A stretch of DNA of 64,000 nucleotides from Amarobacter sp035326025 (GCA_035326025.1 DAOKYT010000003.1:1-64000), one strand, 5' to 3'; shown: positions 8,961 through 17,461, counted from the stretch's first letter. The notes: a model not told the origin generated them from the letters alone. Made by a program: numbers and translations.

Positions 8961-9605
8961 ATGGATAGCATTGATCTCGGTCCGGCACTCGTCAGCGGCG
9001 GCATGCTTGTGGGGCTCCCCCTGAGTGGCCCGCTAACATCGCTCTTCGGCGCGCGCGACATCCCCGAGCACGCCGGAGGCCACACCGGTGTCGATATCGG
9101 CACGCCGCCCGGCGCGCGGGTCCGGGCCCCGGCAGCGGGCATCGCCACTCCCGGCGAAAACGCCGTCTTCGGCAGGCACGCCGTCCTCGCCCACCGGGGG
9201 GGCTGGCAAACGCTCTATGCCCACCTGTCGCGCGTCGATGTCCTGCCCGGCCAGTACGTGAGCCGTGGCACTCCGCTCGGCCTCGCCGGCTCCACCGGGT
9301 TGAGCACCGGCCCCCACCTGCACTGGGGCCTCGCCCGGGGAGGCAGCCCGCTCGCGGCCGGGCCGCACCTGCGCGACCCCCTCGCCTTTCTTTCGGTCAA
9401 CCCGGACCCGGGCGACCTGGAGCGGACGCTGAGCGCCGCCGCCCACGCCATCTTCGGCGCGCTCCAGGCGGCTGGCGCGGCCCTCGGCACCCGCACCGAG
9501 GCCGACTTCGCGCTCTATCCGCCCGGCACGCCCGAACGGGCCATCCTCGAGGTTCAGCGCGCGGCGAACCCCCTCATCGCCCGCTACGTGGCCGGGCGCC
9601 GGTAG
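8961..9605 (+). CDS. M23 family (LytM-like) peptidase lacking a signal peptide
   Basis: The protein is 214 aa. The catalytic zinc site is intact: HTGVDIG (His and Asp ligands, about residue 38) and GPHLHWG (HxH, about residue 118). A C-terminal roughly 80-residue extension has no recognised domain. The ATG at 8961 (MDSIDLG) is the last start before the conserved domain; no signal peptide or lipobox precedes it, unlike the other M23 gene at 34794. It may therefore act in the cytoplasm, be released by lysis, or be phage-derived. It diverges from the giant kinase across a 144-bp gap. Confidence 0.8.
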   Translation: MDSIDLGPALVSGGMLVGLPLSGPLTSLFGARDIPEHAGGHTGVDIGTPPGARVRAPAAGIATPGENAVFGRHAVLAHRGGWQTLYAHLSRVDVLPGQYVSRGTPLGLAGSTGLSTGPHLHWGLARGGSPLAAGPHLRDPLAFLSVNPDPGDLERTLSAAAHAIFGALQAAGAALGTRTEADFALYPPGTPERAILEVQRAANPLIARYVAGRR

Positions 9606-9616
9606 GCCGCGGGGAC

Positions 9617-9652
9617 TTCTCCCTTCTCCCTTCCCCCTTCTCCCTTCTCCCT
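9617..9652. repeat. Heptamer polypyrimidine tract (CCCTTCT)n
   Basis: The same 7-bp-period tract as at 1478 starts 12 bp after the M23 stop codon. The rest of the 340-bp gap to 9947 has no convincing gene. One short frame (9651-9752) resembles a NUMOD1-type motif and is discussed in the findings. Confidence 0.8.
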
Positions 9653-9946
9653 CGAGCTCGCCTGCATCCTCAGCGGGCACGGCGGCCGCCGCGCCGAGGG
9701 CGGCTTTACCTGGAAATTCGGTAACGACACGCATGCTTGGTCTCCCCGCTGATGCACCATGGAAGGCGCACACGGCCCTGGAATCGGATCACCCGGCCCA
9801 TGCTCATCGCCCGGGGGCAAGGCGAGCCGGGGCTCCGGCCCCGTGACGATGGACCTCGGCACCTTCCACAATCATCGCCATCGACATCCGCGACGCGGGC
9901 CACTGGCCCCACCACGACCAGTCCGAAACCTTCAAGGGACATGTGA

Positions 9947-10699
9947 ATGCCTTCCTCGATGCCCTGGCCCGCCCGCTGGGCCGCCCTCGCACTCGTTGGC
10001 CTGATCGCCGCCGGCCTGGCGGCCTGTGGCGGCGATGACGGCGACCCCACGCCCACGCCCGCCGGCAGCGGCTCCACCGCCACCACGGCCGCGGGCCCTG
10101 GCGAGGGACCCCGCTCCGAGCACGGACAGCTCATCGCCCGCGCCTCCATTCCCCTGGACCTGGCCGACGGCACCTCCATCGGCCGGGCCGATGCCCCCGT
10201 CGTGGTCGAAGCCTTCGAGGATTTCGGCTGCCCCCACTGCCTCCACTTCACCGCGACCATCGAGCCGAAGCTGTTCGAGGACTACGTGGCCAGCGGCAAG
10301 GTCCGCTTCGTGTATCGCTATTTCCCCCTCCAGCAGGTCACCGGCACGGCGGCCATCGCCGCCGAGTGCGCCGCCGAACAGGACAGGTTCTGGGAGTTTC
10401 ACAAGCTCCTGTTCATCGCCCAGGCCGAGGCCAACAACAAATCCGGCCCGGGCCCTGGCGTCGCCTTTTCGCCCGCCAGCCTGCGCGAGAAAGCCTCGGA
10501 TGCCGGGCTCGACCCGGCCGCCTTCGATGCCTGTGTGGCCGGCGAATCCGCGCTGGAACAGGTGCAGGAAGACTTGCGCGCCGCCCAGGATCTCGGCCTC
10601 CCCGGCACCCCATCCTTCGTCATCAACGGCGAGGTCCTCGCCGGCAACCCGGATACCTACGACGACTGGAAGGAGCTGCTCGACGGCCTTCTGAAGTAG
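9947..10699 (+). CDS. DsbA/thioredoxin-fold lipoprotein
   Basis: Extracytoplasmic thiol-disulfide oxidoreductase, 250 aa. A signal peptide ends in a lipobox LAAC (Cys about residue 27). A Pro/Thr/Gly-rich linker follows, then a DsbA-type domain with the active site CPHC (about residue 95; FGCPHCLHF) and the cis-Pro loop LPGTPSFVINGE near residue 225. The family (DsbA/DsbG, PF13462-like) makes or isomerises disulfides in exported proteins, and CPHC is the strongly oxidising DsbA motif. No DsbB or VKOR partner is in the window. corA follows 26 bp later, but corA has its own predicted promoter. Confidence 0.9.
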   Translation: MPSSMPWPARWAALALVGLIAAGLAACGGDDGDPTPTPAGSGSTATTAAGPGEGPRSEHGQLIARASIPLDLADGTSIGRADAPVVVEAFEDFGCPHCLHFTATIEPKLFEDYVASGKVRFVYRYFPLQQVTGTAAIAAECAAEQDRFWEFHKLLFIAQAEANNKSGPGPGVAFSPASLREKASDAGLDPAAFDACVAGESALEQVQEDLRAAQDLGLPGTPSFVINGEVLAGNPDTYDDWKELLDGLLK

Positions 10700-10713
10700 C
10701 GCCCCGCTTGCCG

Positions 10714-10719
10714 TACCAT
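10714..10719 (+). promoter_or_regulatory. Predicted -10 of a leaderless corA transcript
   Basis: TACCAT is followed by exactly 6 nt and the ATG at 10726, with no Shine-Dalgarno in between. The geometry is the same as at mutM, dinB and the thioesterase gene. Confidence 0.45.
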
Positions 10720-10725
10720 CCAGCA

Positions 10726-11664
10726 ATGCGGATCTGGTCCTGCATCGATGGGCATTGGCGCGAAACCGCGGCAGAGGGTCCCGCCCCACGCTGGTACGAC
10801 CTCGGCGGCGATGACCGCGACCAGCTGAAGGCGCTCGGCGAACGCTTCGGCCTCCACCCGCTCGCGATCGAGGACTGCCTGGCCCCGCACCTCCACACGC
10901 CGAAGATCGACGAGTTCGGCGAGTACCTCTTCGTGGTCGTCGCCGCCATGGTGCCCAGCGCGACGCAGCCGGAGATGGAAGAGCTCGACCTGTTCCTCTC
11001 GCGCGATTTCCTGATCACCTATCACGATGGCCCCGGGGCCCCACCCTCGATCGCCGAGGTCGCGCATGCCCTCGCCCAGGGCGTCACCATCCGTCCCGGC
11101 GTCGATGGCCTGATGTACGAAATTCTCGACCGGAGCGTCGATGCCATCTTCCCCCGCGTCAGCGCCATGAGCGAGGAGCTCGACGAAGTCGAGGACCGTA
11201 TCGTCACCGAGGGCGTCGCCGGCATGGAGCACCGCCGCATCCTCGAGCTGCGCTCCCTGGCCGGGCGGGTGCGCCGTCTCATCGTCCCCGAACAGAACCT
11301 GATGCTCCGCCTGGGCCGCGGCGAGTTTCACCTGGTCCAGCCCGCCAACCACGTCTACTACCGCGACATCTATGACCACCTGGTGCGGGTCGATATGGCG
11401 CTCGAAGAGCTGCGGGAAGACGCCGAAGTGGCCCTCAGCACCTACCTGAGCGCCCTCAACAACCGCATGAACGAGGTGATGAAGGTGCTGGCGGTGGTCG
11501 GCGCGCTTGCCCTGCCCGCCACGGTGATCACCGGCATTTTCGGCACGAACTTCGACGACATCCCCGGCCTGCACAGCAACTGGGGCTTCGCCGCCATGAT
11601 GGCCGCGATGGCAGCCATCGCCGGCTCGATGGCCTACATCTTCCATCGCCGCGGCTGGTTCTGA
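10726..11664 (+). CDS. corA: CorA-family divalent cation transporter with GTN selectivity motif
   Basis: The protein is 312 aa: an N-terminal cytoplasmic alpha/beta domain, a long helical stalk, then two C-terminal membrane helices separated by the short periplasmic loop. The pore signature, normally YGMN, reads FGTN (residues 273-275) followed by FDDIPG, so the Met of GMN is Thr. In this family GMN selects hydrated Mg2+, while variants such as GIN in ZntB are linked to other ions, so the substrate could be Mg, Co, Ni or Zn. The C-terminus ends in the usual basic tail (HRRGWF). The MgtC-like gene 44 bp downstream suggests a shared role in divalent cation homeostasis. Confidence 0.9.
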   Translation: MRIWSCIDGHWRETAAEGPAPRWYDLGGDDRDQLKALGERFGLHPLAIEDCLAPHLHTPKIDEFGEYLFVVVAAMVPSATQPEMEELDLFLSRDFLITYHDGPGAPPSIAEVAHALAQGVTIRPGVDGLMYEILDRSVDAIFPRVSAMSEELDEVEDRIVTEGVAGMEHRRILELRSLAGRVRRLIVPEQNLMLRLGRGEFHLVQPANHVYYRDIYDHLVRVDMALEELREDAEVALSTYLSALNNRMNEVMKVLAVVGALALPATVITGIFGTNFDDIPGLHSNWGFAAMMAAMAAIAGSMAYIFHRRGWF

Positions 11665-11707
11665 TGCCCGCCGCCACGGGAGCCGCCCCCCGGGCCGCGA
11701 GCCGCCC

Positions 11708-12970
11708 ATGGAGATAGGCGGCATATCGTTCGACCAGGAGGGCTGGCGCCTCACCGTCGCCCTTGGCATCGGCCTCCTCATGGGCGTGGAGCGCGAACGC
11801 CACAAGGGTACCGGGCCACGGCGCGCCCCGGCCGGCATCCGCACCTTTGCCCTGGTCTCGCTCCTCGGTGGCATCTGCATGGTCATTGGCAGCATGGCCG
11901 TCCTCGCCGTGGCGCTCGCCTTCGTGGCCGCCGCCAGCCTCATCGCCTACGCCACGGGCGACCGCGACGACCCGGGCCTCACCTCCGAGGTCGCGCTGCT
12001 GACGGCCTTCCTCCTCGGCGCACTCGCCCAGCGCGAGCCGCAGCTCGCCGCCGGCCTCGCCGTCACGGTCACCATCCTCCTCGCGGTGCGGACGCAGTTG
12101 CACCGGCTCGTCTCCCAGGTACTCACCGAGCAGGAGATCCACGATGGGCTGCTCTTCGCGGGCGCGGCGCTCGTCATCCTGCCCCTGCTCCCCAGCGAGC
12201 GCGTCGGGCCCTACGGCGTCTTCGACCCCTACTCCCTGTGGCGACTGGTGATCATCGTGATGGCCATCAGCGCGGCCGGGTACATCGCCCAGCGGATGCT
12301 CGGTTCGCGCGTGGGGCTGCCGATCGCGGGTTTCGCCGCGGGGTTCATTTCGAGCTCGGCCACCATCGGCAGCATGGGCGGCCGCGCCAGCCGCGAACCC
12401 CGGCTCATGCGGCCCGCGGTCGCCGCCGCCGTGCTTTCCACCGTGGCGACCATCGTCCAGATGGTGGTGGTGGTTGGCGCGACCAGCATGCCGGCCCTGC
12501 GGGAAATCGGCCCCGCCATGGTCCTGGCCGGCATCGCCGCGACGGGTTACGGCGCGATCTTCGCGCTGCGCGCCTTCCGCGGAACGGCCGAGGCCGAGGC
12601 TTCGCCTGGCCGCGCCTTCGAACCGAAGACCGCCATCGTGTTCGCCACCACCGTGACCGTGATCCTGCTCGTCTCCGCCGCCCTCAACGATTGGCTGGGC
12701 AAGACCGGGCTCACCATCTCCACGGCCGTCGCCGGGTTTGCCGATACGCATTCGGCAGCCATCTCCGTGGCCTCGCTGGTCGCGAGCGGCAAGATCTCCG
12801 CGGGAGACGCCGTCATCCCCATCCTGGCGGGCCTCACCACCAACTCGGTCACGAAAGCCGTCCTCGCGATCACCGCTGGCGGGCGCCCCTTCGCGCGGGC
12901 CGTCTGGCCGGGCATCGTCGCCGTTGCCGCCGCGGCCTGGGCCGGGGCCGTGCTCGGCCTCCGCTGGTGA
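11708..12970 (+). CDS. MgtC/SapB N-terminal domain fused to DUF4010 membrane protein
   Basis: Integral membrane protein, 420 aa, about 11-12 hydrophobic segments. Residues 15-140 match the MgtC/SapB fold (GIGLLMGVERER near 20, AGIRTFALVSLLG near 42). Residues about 175-400 match DUF4010 (AAGYIAQRMLG, GFISSSATIGSMGGR, FADTHSAAISVASLV). The start at 11708 lies just after corA, and the next gene has its own promoter, so corA and this gene probably form a pair. MgtC proteins are tied to Mg2+ limitation and ATP synthase control in pathogens. The DUF4010 fusion is common, but its substrate is not known. Confidence 0.85.
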   Translation: MEIGGISFDQEGWRLTVALGIGLLMGVERERHKGTGPRRAPAGIRTFALVSLLGGICMVIGSMAVLAVALAFVAAASLIAYATGDRDDPGLTSEVALLTAFLLGALAQREPQLAAGLAVTVTILLAVRTQLHRLVSQVLTEQEIHDGLLFAGAALVILPLLPSERVGPYGVFDPYSLWRLVIIVMAISAAGYIAQRMLGSRVGLPIAGFAAGFISSSATIGSMGGRASREPRLMRPAVAAAVLSTVATIVQMVVVVGATSMPALREIGPAMVLAGIAATGYGAIFALRAFRGTAEAEASPGRAFEPKTAIVFATTVTVILLVSAALNDWLGKTGLTISTAVAGFADTHSAAISVASLVASGKISAGDAVIPILAGLTTNSVTKAVLAITAGGRPFARAVWPGIVAVAAAAWAGAVLGLRW

Positions 12971-13281
12971 ATCGCGCCAGGCAACGAAGGGAGGCACTGC
13001 GCGGGGGATCGGCGGGCCTCGCGCTGGAACGGGGCGGGGCTGGCGCATTGAAGGGAGGCATCCCGCCTGCCGGTGCTCTTCATTCGTGACGAGACCGGTG
13101 TCCTCGAGCCCGATCCTGGAGGCCACCGGGGCAGCGGGGCGCTTGCAGCGGCCATTCGAAAACGGCCCCGGCGCACCCCCGGGTGCCGCCGCCTCCCGGT
13201 CGAGGTTCGGAGCCGGGGGACCTCACACTGCGCACTTCCGGTACAATCCGCACGCTTACGTTTACGTCAGGAGGAATCCCC
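12971..13281. other. 311-bp intergenic region with SDR promoter
   Basis: No gene is seen. A -10-like TACAAT lies at 13242-13247 and a strong AGGAGG at 13269-13274, both serving the SDR gene. No clear -35 or terminator hairpin for the MgtC-like gene was found. The motif gaagggaggca occurs twice (near 12986 and 13048). Confidence 0.6.
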
Positions 13282-14127
13282 ATGGGAAAGCTTGATGGCA
13301 AGACCGTCATCGTCACGGGCGCGAGCCGCGGCATCGGCGCCGAAATCGCCCGCCTCTTCGCCGAGGAAGGCGGCAGGGTCGCCTGCGTGGCCCGCACCCT
13401 CAAGGAAGGCGACCACGTCCTCGAAGGCTCGCTCGAACACACCGTCGGGACCATCAAGGCGGCCGGCGGCGAAGCGACCGCCATCACCGCCGACATCTCT
13501 GAATACGACCAGTGCGTGCGGGCCGTGGAGGAAACCCGCGCGAAGTACGGCCCCATCGACGTCCTGGTCAACAACGCCGCCCTTACCTACTTCATCCCGA
13601 TCAAGGACTACCCGATCAGCAAGTGGCACCGCTCGATCGGCGTGAACTTCCATGCACCCTTCTACCTCAGCCAGCTTGTCTTGCCCGGCATGATCGCGCG
13701 CAAGGCCGGCTCGATCGTCAACATCTCCTCCGGCGCCGCGATCGGCCCCGGCCGTGGCCCCTACACGGGCGACTTCAGCCGCGGCGGCACCCTCTACGGC
13801 GCCGAGAAGGCCGCCCTCGAACGCTTCACCCAGGGCCTCGCCTCCGAGGTCTACCAGGATGGCGTGAGCGTCACCTGCGTTTCGCCTTCCCAGGTAGTCC
13901 CCACCCCGGGCACCGTCCACCACCACCTCGTCACCGGTATGGACGACCCGCGCGGCGAGCCGCCCATCCTCATGGCGAAAGCAGCCCTCCTGCTTGCCAC
14001 CGAACCGCTCGACAAGGTGACCGGCCGGGTCACCTATAGCCAGGAGATCCTGCAGGAATTCGGCTGGATCACCAACGGCAAGGGCACCGGGATCGACCGC
14101 AAGGGCTCGGGCTACAGCCAGATCTGA
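13282..14127 (+). CDS. Short-chain dehydrogenase/reductase
   Basis: NAD(P)-dependent oxidoreductase, 281 aa. Rossmann signature TGASRGIG (residues 12-19), NNAA (about 105), catalytic Ser in NISSGAA (about 150) and YGAEK (Tyr-x3-Lys, about 173). The long insertion after the second strand and the extended C-terminus (GTGIDRKGSGYSQI) resemble the citronellol/citronellal-dehydrogenase-like SDR branch, but the substrate cannot be read from sequence. The start at 13282 follows AGGAGG by 7 nt. It is monocistronic in appearance, with its own -10. Confidence 0.9.
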   Translation: MGKLDGKTVIVTGASRGIGAEIARLFAEEGGRVACVARTLKEGDHVLEGSLEHTVGTIKAAGGEATAITADISEYDQCVRAVEETRAKYGPIDVLVNNAALTYFIPIKDYPISKWHRSIGVNFHAPFYLSQLVLPGMIARKAGSIVNISSGAAIGPGRGPYTGDFSRGGTLYGAEKAALERFTQGLASEVYQDGVSVTCVSPSQVVPTPGTVHHHLVTGMDDPRGEPPILMAKAALLLATEPLDKVTGRVTYSQEILQEFGWITNGKGTGIDRKGSGYSQI

Positions 14128-14165
14128 CAACCGCGCACGCGGAGGGAGGTGGGGCGGCCGGTCTC

Positions 14166-14203
14166 GCCTCCCTCTTTCCTCTCTCCTCTTTCCTCTTTCC
14201 TCC
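14166..14203. repeat. Heptamer polypyrimidine tract (CCTCTTT)n
   Basis: The tract repeats ctctttc with a 7-bp period and ends 15 bp before the ATG of the 2H phosphoesterase. It is a sequence variant of the CCCTTCT tracts elsewhere in the window; the matching tract is at 23974. Confidence 0.8.
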
Positions 14204-14218
14204 AGTCGGGAGCCTCCC

Positions 14219-14761
14219 ATGCCCGGGGTCATCGCCCTACTCGATTCCGCCTCTTCCGCCCGCATCGAAGGCCTGTGGGACGAGATGGAACGCCGCTTTG
14301 GCATCCGGCGCGGCTTCCCCGGGGGCATCCCTCACGTCACCTTCCACCTGGGCGACTTCGACGTCGAACCGGGGACGGCCACCATCGTCGAACGGGTGGC
14401 CGCCGCGACCCGCCCGTTCAGGCTGCACAGCTCCGGGCTCGGCGTCTTCGGAGGCCCCGCGCCGGTCGTCTTCGTCACCGTCGCACGGTCGCCCGCGGCC
14501 GCCACGCTCGCCGAACGGCTCGATCACGAGATCCAGGCCGCGGGCTATCCGCCGACCGCGCCCTACTACAGCCCCGAACGCTGGGTCCCCCACATCACCC
14601 TGGCCCAGCAGAATCTCGACGGCGCCGACCTCGGGGCGTTGCTTGCCTGGCTCGCCAGCCAGCCACTCGCGTGGGACCTGCCGATCTCGTCGTTGTCCAT
14701 CGCCCGGGAGACCCCCACGAGCGCCGAGATTCTCGCGACCTTCCCGCTTGGCGACGGATAG
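14219..14761 (+). CDS. 2H phosphoesterase superfamily protein (2'-5' RNA ligase/cyclic phosphodiesterase-like)
   Basis: The protein is 180 aa with two HxTx motifs that form the active site: PHVTFHL (about residue 38) and PHITLAQ (about residue 123). This is the ThpR/LigT-like fold, which acts on 2',3'-cyclic phosphates or 2'-5' bonds in RNA or cyclic nucleotides. The actual substrate is unknown. GGGAG sits 7 nt before the ATG at 14219, inside the tail of a polypyrimidine tract. The gene converges on the streptomycin-kinase-like gene with only 6 bp between stop codons. Confidence 0.85.
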   Translation: MPGVIALLDSASSARIEGLWDEMERRFGIRRGFPGGIPHVTFHLGDFDVEPGTATIVERVAAATRPFRLHSSGLGVFGGPAPVVFVTVARSPAAATLAERLDHEIQAAGYPPTAPYYSPERWVPHITLAQQNLDGADLGALLAWLASQPLAWDLPISSLSIARETPTSAEILATFPLGDG

Positions 14762-14767
14762 CCCGCC

Positions 14768-15664
14768 TCACACGACCCCCGCCAGCGCCCGCGGCAGCAT
14801 GAGCTGCTCCTCGCCGACCGACCCGTGCCCCTCGAGCGTCCAGAGCGCGCTCAACACTCCCTGCGCGAAGGCCCAGCCAAGGATCCGCTGGCGGTCGAGC
14901 CCAAGCGCATCGGCGAGCTGGGCCGCGCGCCGCTCCGTGAGCCGGCGCAGGTCCAGCTCCACACCCATCCGGTTTCGAAGGAGGGCGCCCGTCTCGTACG
15001 CGGGCTCGCCAGCCACGCCCTTGGGGTCGATGGCCAGCCACGGTCCGCGCCCGGCCGCCAGGATGTTCCAGTGGTGCAGGTCGCCATGCAGCAGCACGGG
15101 CCTGGCAGCTGTAGCGCACAGTTCGAAGTAGAGGCGCTCGCCTTTCTCGAAGAGGTCCAGCGGAAAGGGGCGGCTGCCCCCGCCATACGCGGCACGCACC
15201 CGCGCGAACGCCTGCCCCCAGCCTTCCATCGTGGGGAAGGCGTTGCCGGGGGGCAGTGGCCGCCAGAGCTCGCGCATCACCCCGGCCGCGATCTCCGTCG
15301 CACGAGCATCGTCATGCATCTCGGCCAACGGCGTGCCGGGCTCCAGCCGTTCGAGCAGCAACGCGGTCGCCTCCGGGTCGCAATCGAGCAGCCGCACCGC
15401 CCCGCCGCCCTGGTACAGCCGTAGCGCCGCGATTTCGTTGGTGAACTCGGGGTCGGTCGGCGCGACCTTGAGCACGGCGGGCGCCCCGCCGGGCAGCTCC
15501 ACCCGCGCCACGAACGCATAGCCCACGTAGGCAAACGTCTCGCCCAGCGTGAGACCCCAGCGCCGGCGCAGCCCCTCAAGCGTCGCGGGGAACGCCTCGA
15601 CCCACGCCGTCCCGCGCTCCCCGTAGAGGTCCACGAACTTCCGCGCGAGCTCCGGCGCCAGCAT
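14768..15664 (-). CDS. Aminoglycoside/hydroxyurea kinase-family phosphotransferase (APH(6)-like)
   Basis: The protein is 298 aa from ATG 15664 (MLAPELARKFV). The kinase landmarks are an N-lobe lysine strand (APAVLKVAP, about residue 67), the catalytic loop LLHGDLHHWNIL (about 190) and the metal-binding IDPKGVAGE (about 212). HGDLHHxN plus IDPKG is typical of the streptomycin 6-kinase / hydroxyurea-resistance family (PF04655). Chromosomal members often act on unknown small molecules, so resistance is only a possibility. TACGCT ends 6 nt before the ATG and there is no Shine-Dalgarno, suggesting a leaderless transcript. Confidence 0.85.
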   Translation of the reverse strand: MLAPELARKFVDLYGERGTAWVEAFPATLEGLRRRWGLTLGETFAYVGYAFVARVELPGGAPAVLKVAPTDPEFTNEIAALRLYQGGGAVRLLDCDPEATALLLERLEPGTPLAEMHDDARATEIAAGVMRELWRPLPPGNAFPTMEGWGQAFARVRAAYGGGSRPFPLDLFEKGERLYFELCATAARPVLLHGDLHHWNILAAGRGPWLAIDPKGVAGEPAYETGALLRNRMGVELDLRRLTERRAAQLADALGLDRQRILGWAFAQGVLSALWTLEGHGSVGEEQLMLPRALAGVV

Positions 15665-15811
15665 CGCCACAGCGTACAGCCTGCCCACGGTCGCAGCCCC
15701 CGAGCCTGGCGGCTCGTGGGCCGTCAGCCGTTGGCCCGGCGCGCTTCGCACTTCGTCCTTCGCCCTTCACCGGCAATCCGGGGCGGGTCAACGGGCGATC
15801 GTGGCCCGCCC

Positions 15812-15949
15812 GGCGCCGCTCCCTCCTGGTCGCGGTTCGGATGGCTGGCGCGGCGCTGGTGGCACTCCACGGCGCCGCTCCCTCCTGGTCGCGGTTCGGA
15901 GGGGGCGGGGTGGGGCACTTCTCCCTTCTCCCTCCTCCCTTCTCCCCCT
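15812..15949. repeat. 59-bp repeat (2 copies) joined to a heptamer tract
   Basis: ggcgccgctccctcctggtc followed by gcggttcgg occurs at 15812-15840 and again at 15871-15899, a 59-bp period. A (CCCTTCT)n tract follows at 15918-15949. The order and motifs match the larger element at 979-1506, and here too the tract precedes a gene (the aldolase at 15990). Left of it (15665-15811) no gene is seen. Confidence 0.8.
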
Positions 15950-15989
15950 ACCATGCGCTGTATCAGCCCCGGCCGCCGGAGTCGCCAGC

Positions 15990-16640
15990 ATGCAGCTCTT
16001 CCTCGATACCGCCTCCATCGACGAGGTCCGCGCGGCGGCGCGCTACGGCGTCATCTCCGGGGTCACCACCAATCCCAGCCTCCTCGCGAAGGAAAACGGG
16101 GTCAGCTACCGCCAGCGCATCCAGGAGATCGCCGCCGTCATCGATGGCCCGATTTCCGCCGAGTGCGTCTCGCGCAAGGCCGATGACCTGGTCGCCGAGG
16201 CGCGGGAGCTCGCGTCGTGGCACCCCAACGTGGTCGTGAAGATCCCCATCGACCCGGAAGGGCTGGAGGCGATCCACCGCTGCAGCGCCGAGGGTATCCG
16301 CATCAATACCACCCTCATCTTCTCGCCGAACCAGGCGTTGCTGGCCGCCCTCGCCGGGGCGGCGTTCCTCAGCCCTTTCGTCGGCCGGCTCGACGATGTG
16401 AGCTACGACGGCATGGAGCTGGTCCGGCAATGCGTCGTCCTGGTGGAGACCCACAACCTCCCGGCCCGGGTGCTCGCGGCGAGCCTGCGCCACCCGCTGC
16501 ATGTGACCCAGGCGGCGCTAGCGGGCGCCCACATCGGCACCATCCCGCCCTCGCTCATCCCCCAGATGCTGAAGCACCCCCTGACGGACATCGGGATCGG
16601 CCGCTTTCTCGACGACGCGCGCAAGGCGGGGCTGATCTAG
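15990..16640 (+). CDS. Transaldolase / fructose-6-phosphate aldolase family
   Basis: The protein is 216 aa, the short (FSA/TalC-type) form of the family. Landmarks: MQLFLDTA at the N-terminus, GVTTNPSLL (about residue 24), the Schiff-base Lys in VVVKIPI (about residue 85), GIRINTTLIFSPNQA (about 106) and PFVGRLDD (about 130). It would transfer or cleave three-carbon units of sugar phosphates in the pentose phosphate pathway; short members can be either transaldolase or F6P aldolase, which sequence alone does not settle. A DUF2283 gene follows 19 bp later. Confidence 0.9.
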   Translation: MQLFLDTASIDEVRAAARYGVISGVTTNPSLLAKENGVSYRQRIQEIAAVIDGPISAECVSRKADDLVAEARELASWHPNVVVKIPIDPEGLEAIHRCSAEGIRINTTLIFSPNQALLAALAGAAFLSPFVGRLDDVSYDGMELVRQCVVLVETHNLPARVLAASLRHPLHVTQAALAGAHIGTIPPSLIPQMLKHPLTDIGIGRFLDDARKAGLI

Positions 16641-16659
16641 CGGTCGTGGGGAGTGATGC

Positions 16660-16857
16660 ATGAGAGTGCGTTACGACGCCGAAACCGGCACGCTCGTCGC
16701 CGTCTTTCGAGAAGCCGAGGTGGCCGAGAGCGACGAGGAGCGGCCGGGCTTCATCCTCGGCTACGACCAGGACGGACAGCTTGTGGCGATCGAGGCGCTC
16801 GGTGCCTCTCACCGGATCGACGATCAACGCCGGGTCCAGTTCACCGAAGCTGCCTGA
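16660..16857 (+). CDS. DUF2283 small protein
   Basis: The protein is 65 aa, begins MRVRYDAETGTLVAVF and ends QFTEAA. The pattern of two beta hairpins with a central acidic loop fits DUF2283. GGGAG lies about 8 nt before the ATG, and the gene follows the aldolase by 19 bp, so they may be cotranscribed. The function of the family is unknown. Confidence 0.75.
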   Translation: MRVRYDAETGTLVAVFREAEVAESDEERPGFILGYDQDGQLVAIEALGASHRIDDQRRVQFTEAA

Positions 16858-16874
16858 CCACCGCACCCTTCCCC

Positions 16875-17348
16875 CTAACCCGGCAGGTCTTCCACGTGCA
16901 GGCCGAAGAGGGGCGGGGGCTCCAGCTGCAACATCGCGAGGTAGCCGCAGAGCTGGCTCCGGTGGTGTGTCTCGTGCTCGATGAGCCCGCCCAGGACGCG
17001 ACGCCAGGCCGGGAACGGTGGCCCCGCCAGGTTCGGGATGATCCGCTCGAGGTCGGCATCCACCAGCCCCGCGACGGTCTTCTTCCCGGTGCGGAGCACC
17101 AGCCGGCGCAGGCCGGCCGCGGTCTCATCCGGCTTCACCGCGTGGCCCCGGTACCTGGTCACTCCGGTCTGGATGGCGCCGATGTTCATGAGCCGCGCAC
17201 TGGCGATGTGGGTCAGCAGCTCCGCCACCGAGAATTCGCCCGGCGCCGGCCGCCAGTGCAGGTGCGCATCGGCGAGGCGCTCCACCGCCTCGTACGTCCG
17301 CGCGTGCACATTGCCGACATAGTTGATGAGGTCGTCCTTCGGAATCAT
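16875..17348 (-). CDS. DinB-family four-helix putative metalloenzyme
   Basis: The protein is 157 aa from ATG 17348 (MIPKDDLINYV). The three-histidine metal site of the DinB/YfiT fold is visible: His in LLTHIASA (about residue 49) and HETHHRSQL (about residues 125-129). Related proteins act as thiol-dependent S-transferases (mycothiol or bacillithiol) or are uncharacterised. TACGCT ends 6 nt before the ATG with no Shine-Dalgarno, so a leaderless mRNA is likely. The gene converges on the DUF2283 gene. Confidence 0.85.
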   Translation of the reverse strand: MIPKDDLINYVGNVHARTYEAVERLADAHLHWRPAPGEFSVAELLTHIASARLMNIGAIQTGVTRYRGHAVKPDETAAGLRRLVLRTGKKTVAGLVDADLERIIPNLAGPPFPAWRRVLGGLIEHETHHRSQLCGYLAMLQLEPPPLFGLHVEDLPG

Positions 17349-17461
17349 CGTCCGAGCGTAGCGGCCAGGGCTGCGCCACGGAACAGGGGGCGGCGCCGGT
17401 ATGTTAACAACCCGTGCTTGATCGCACCCACGGGCCACGTACCGTGTGGCCGGGTTCCTCC

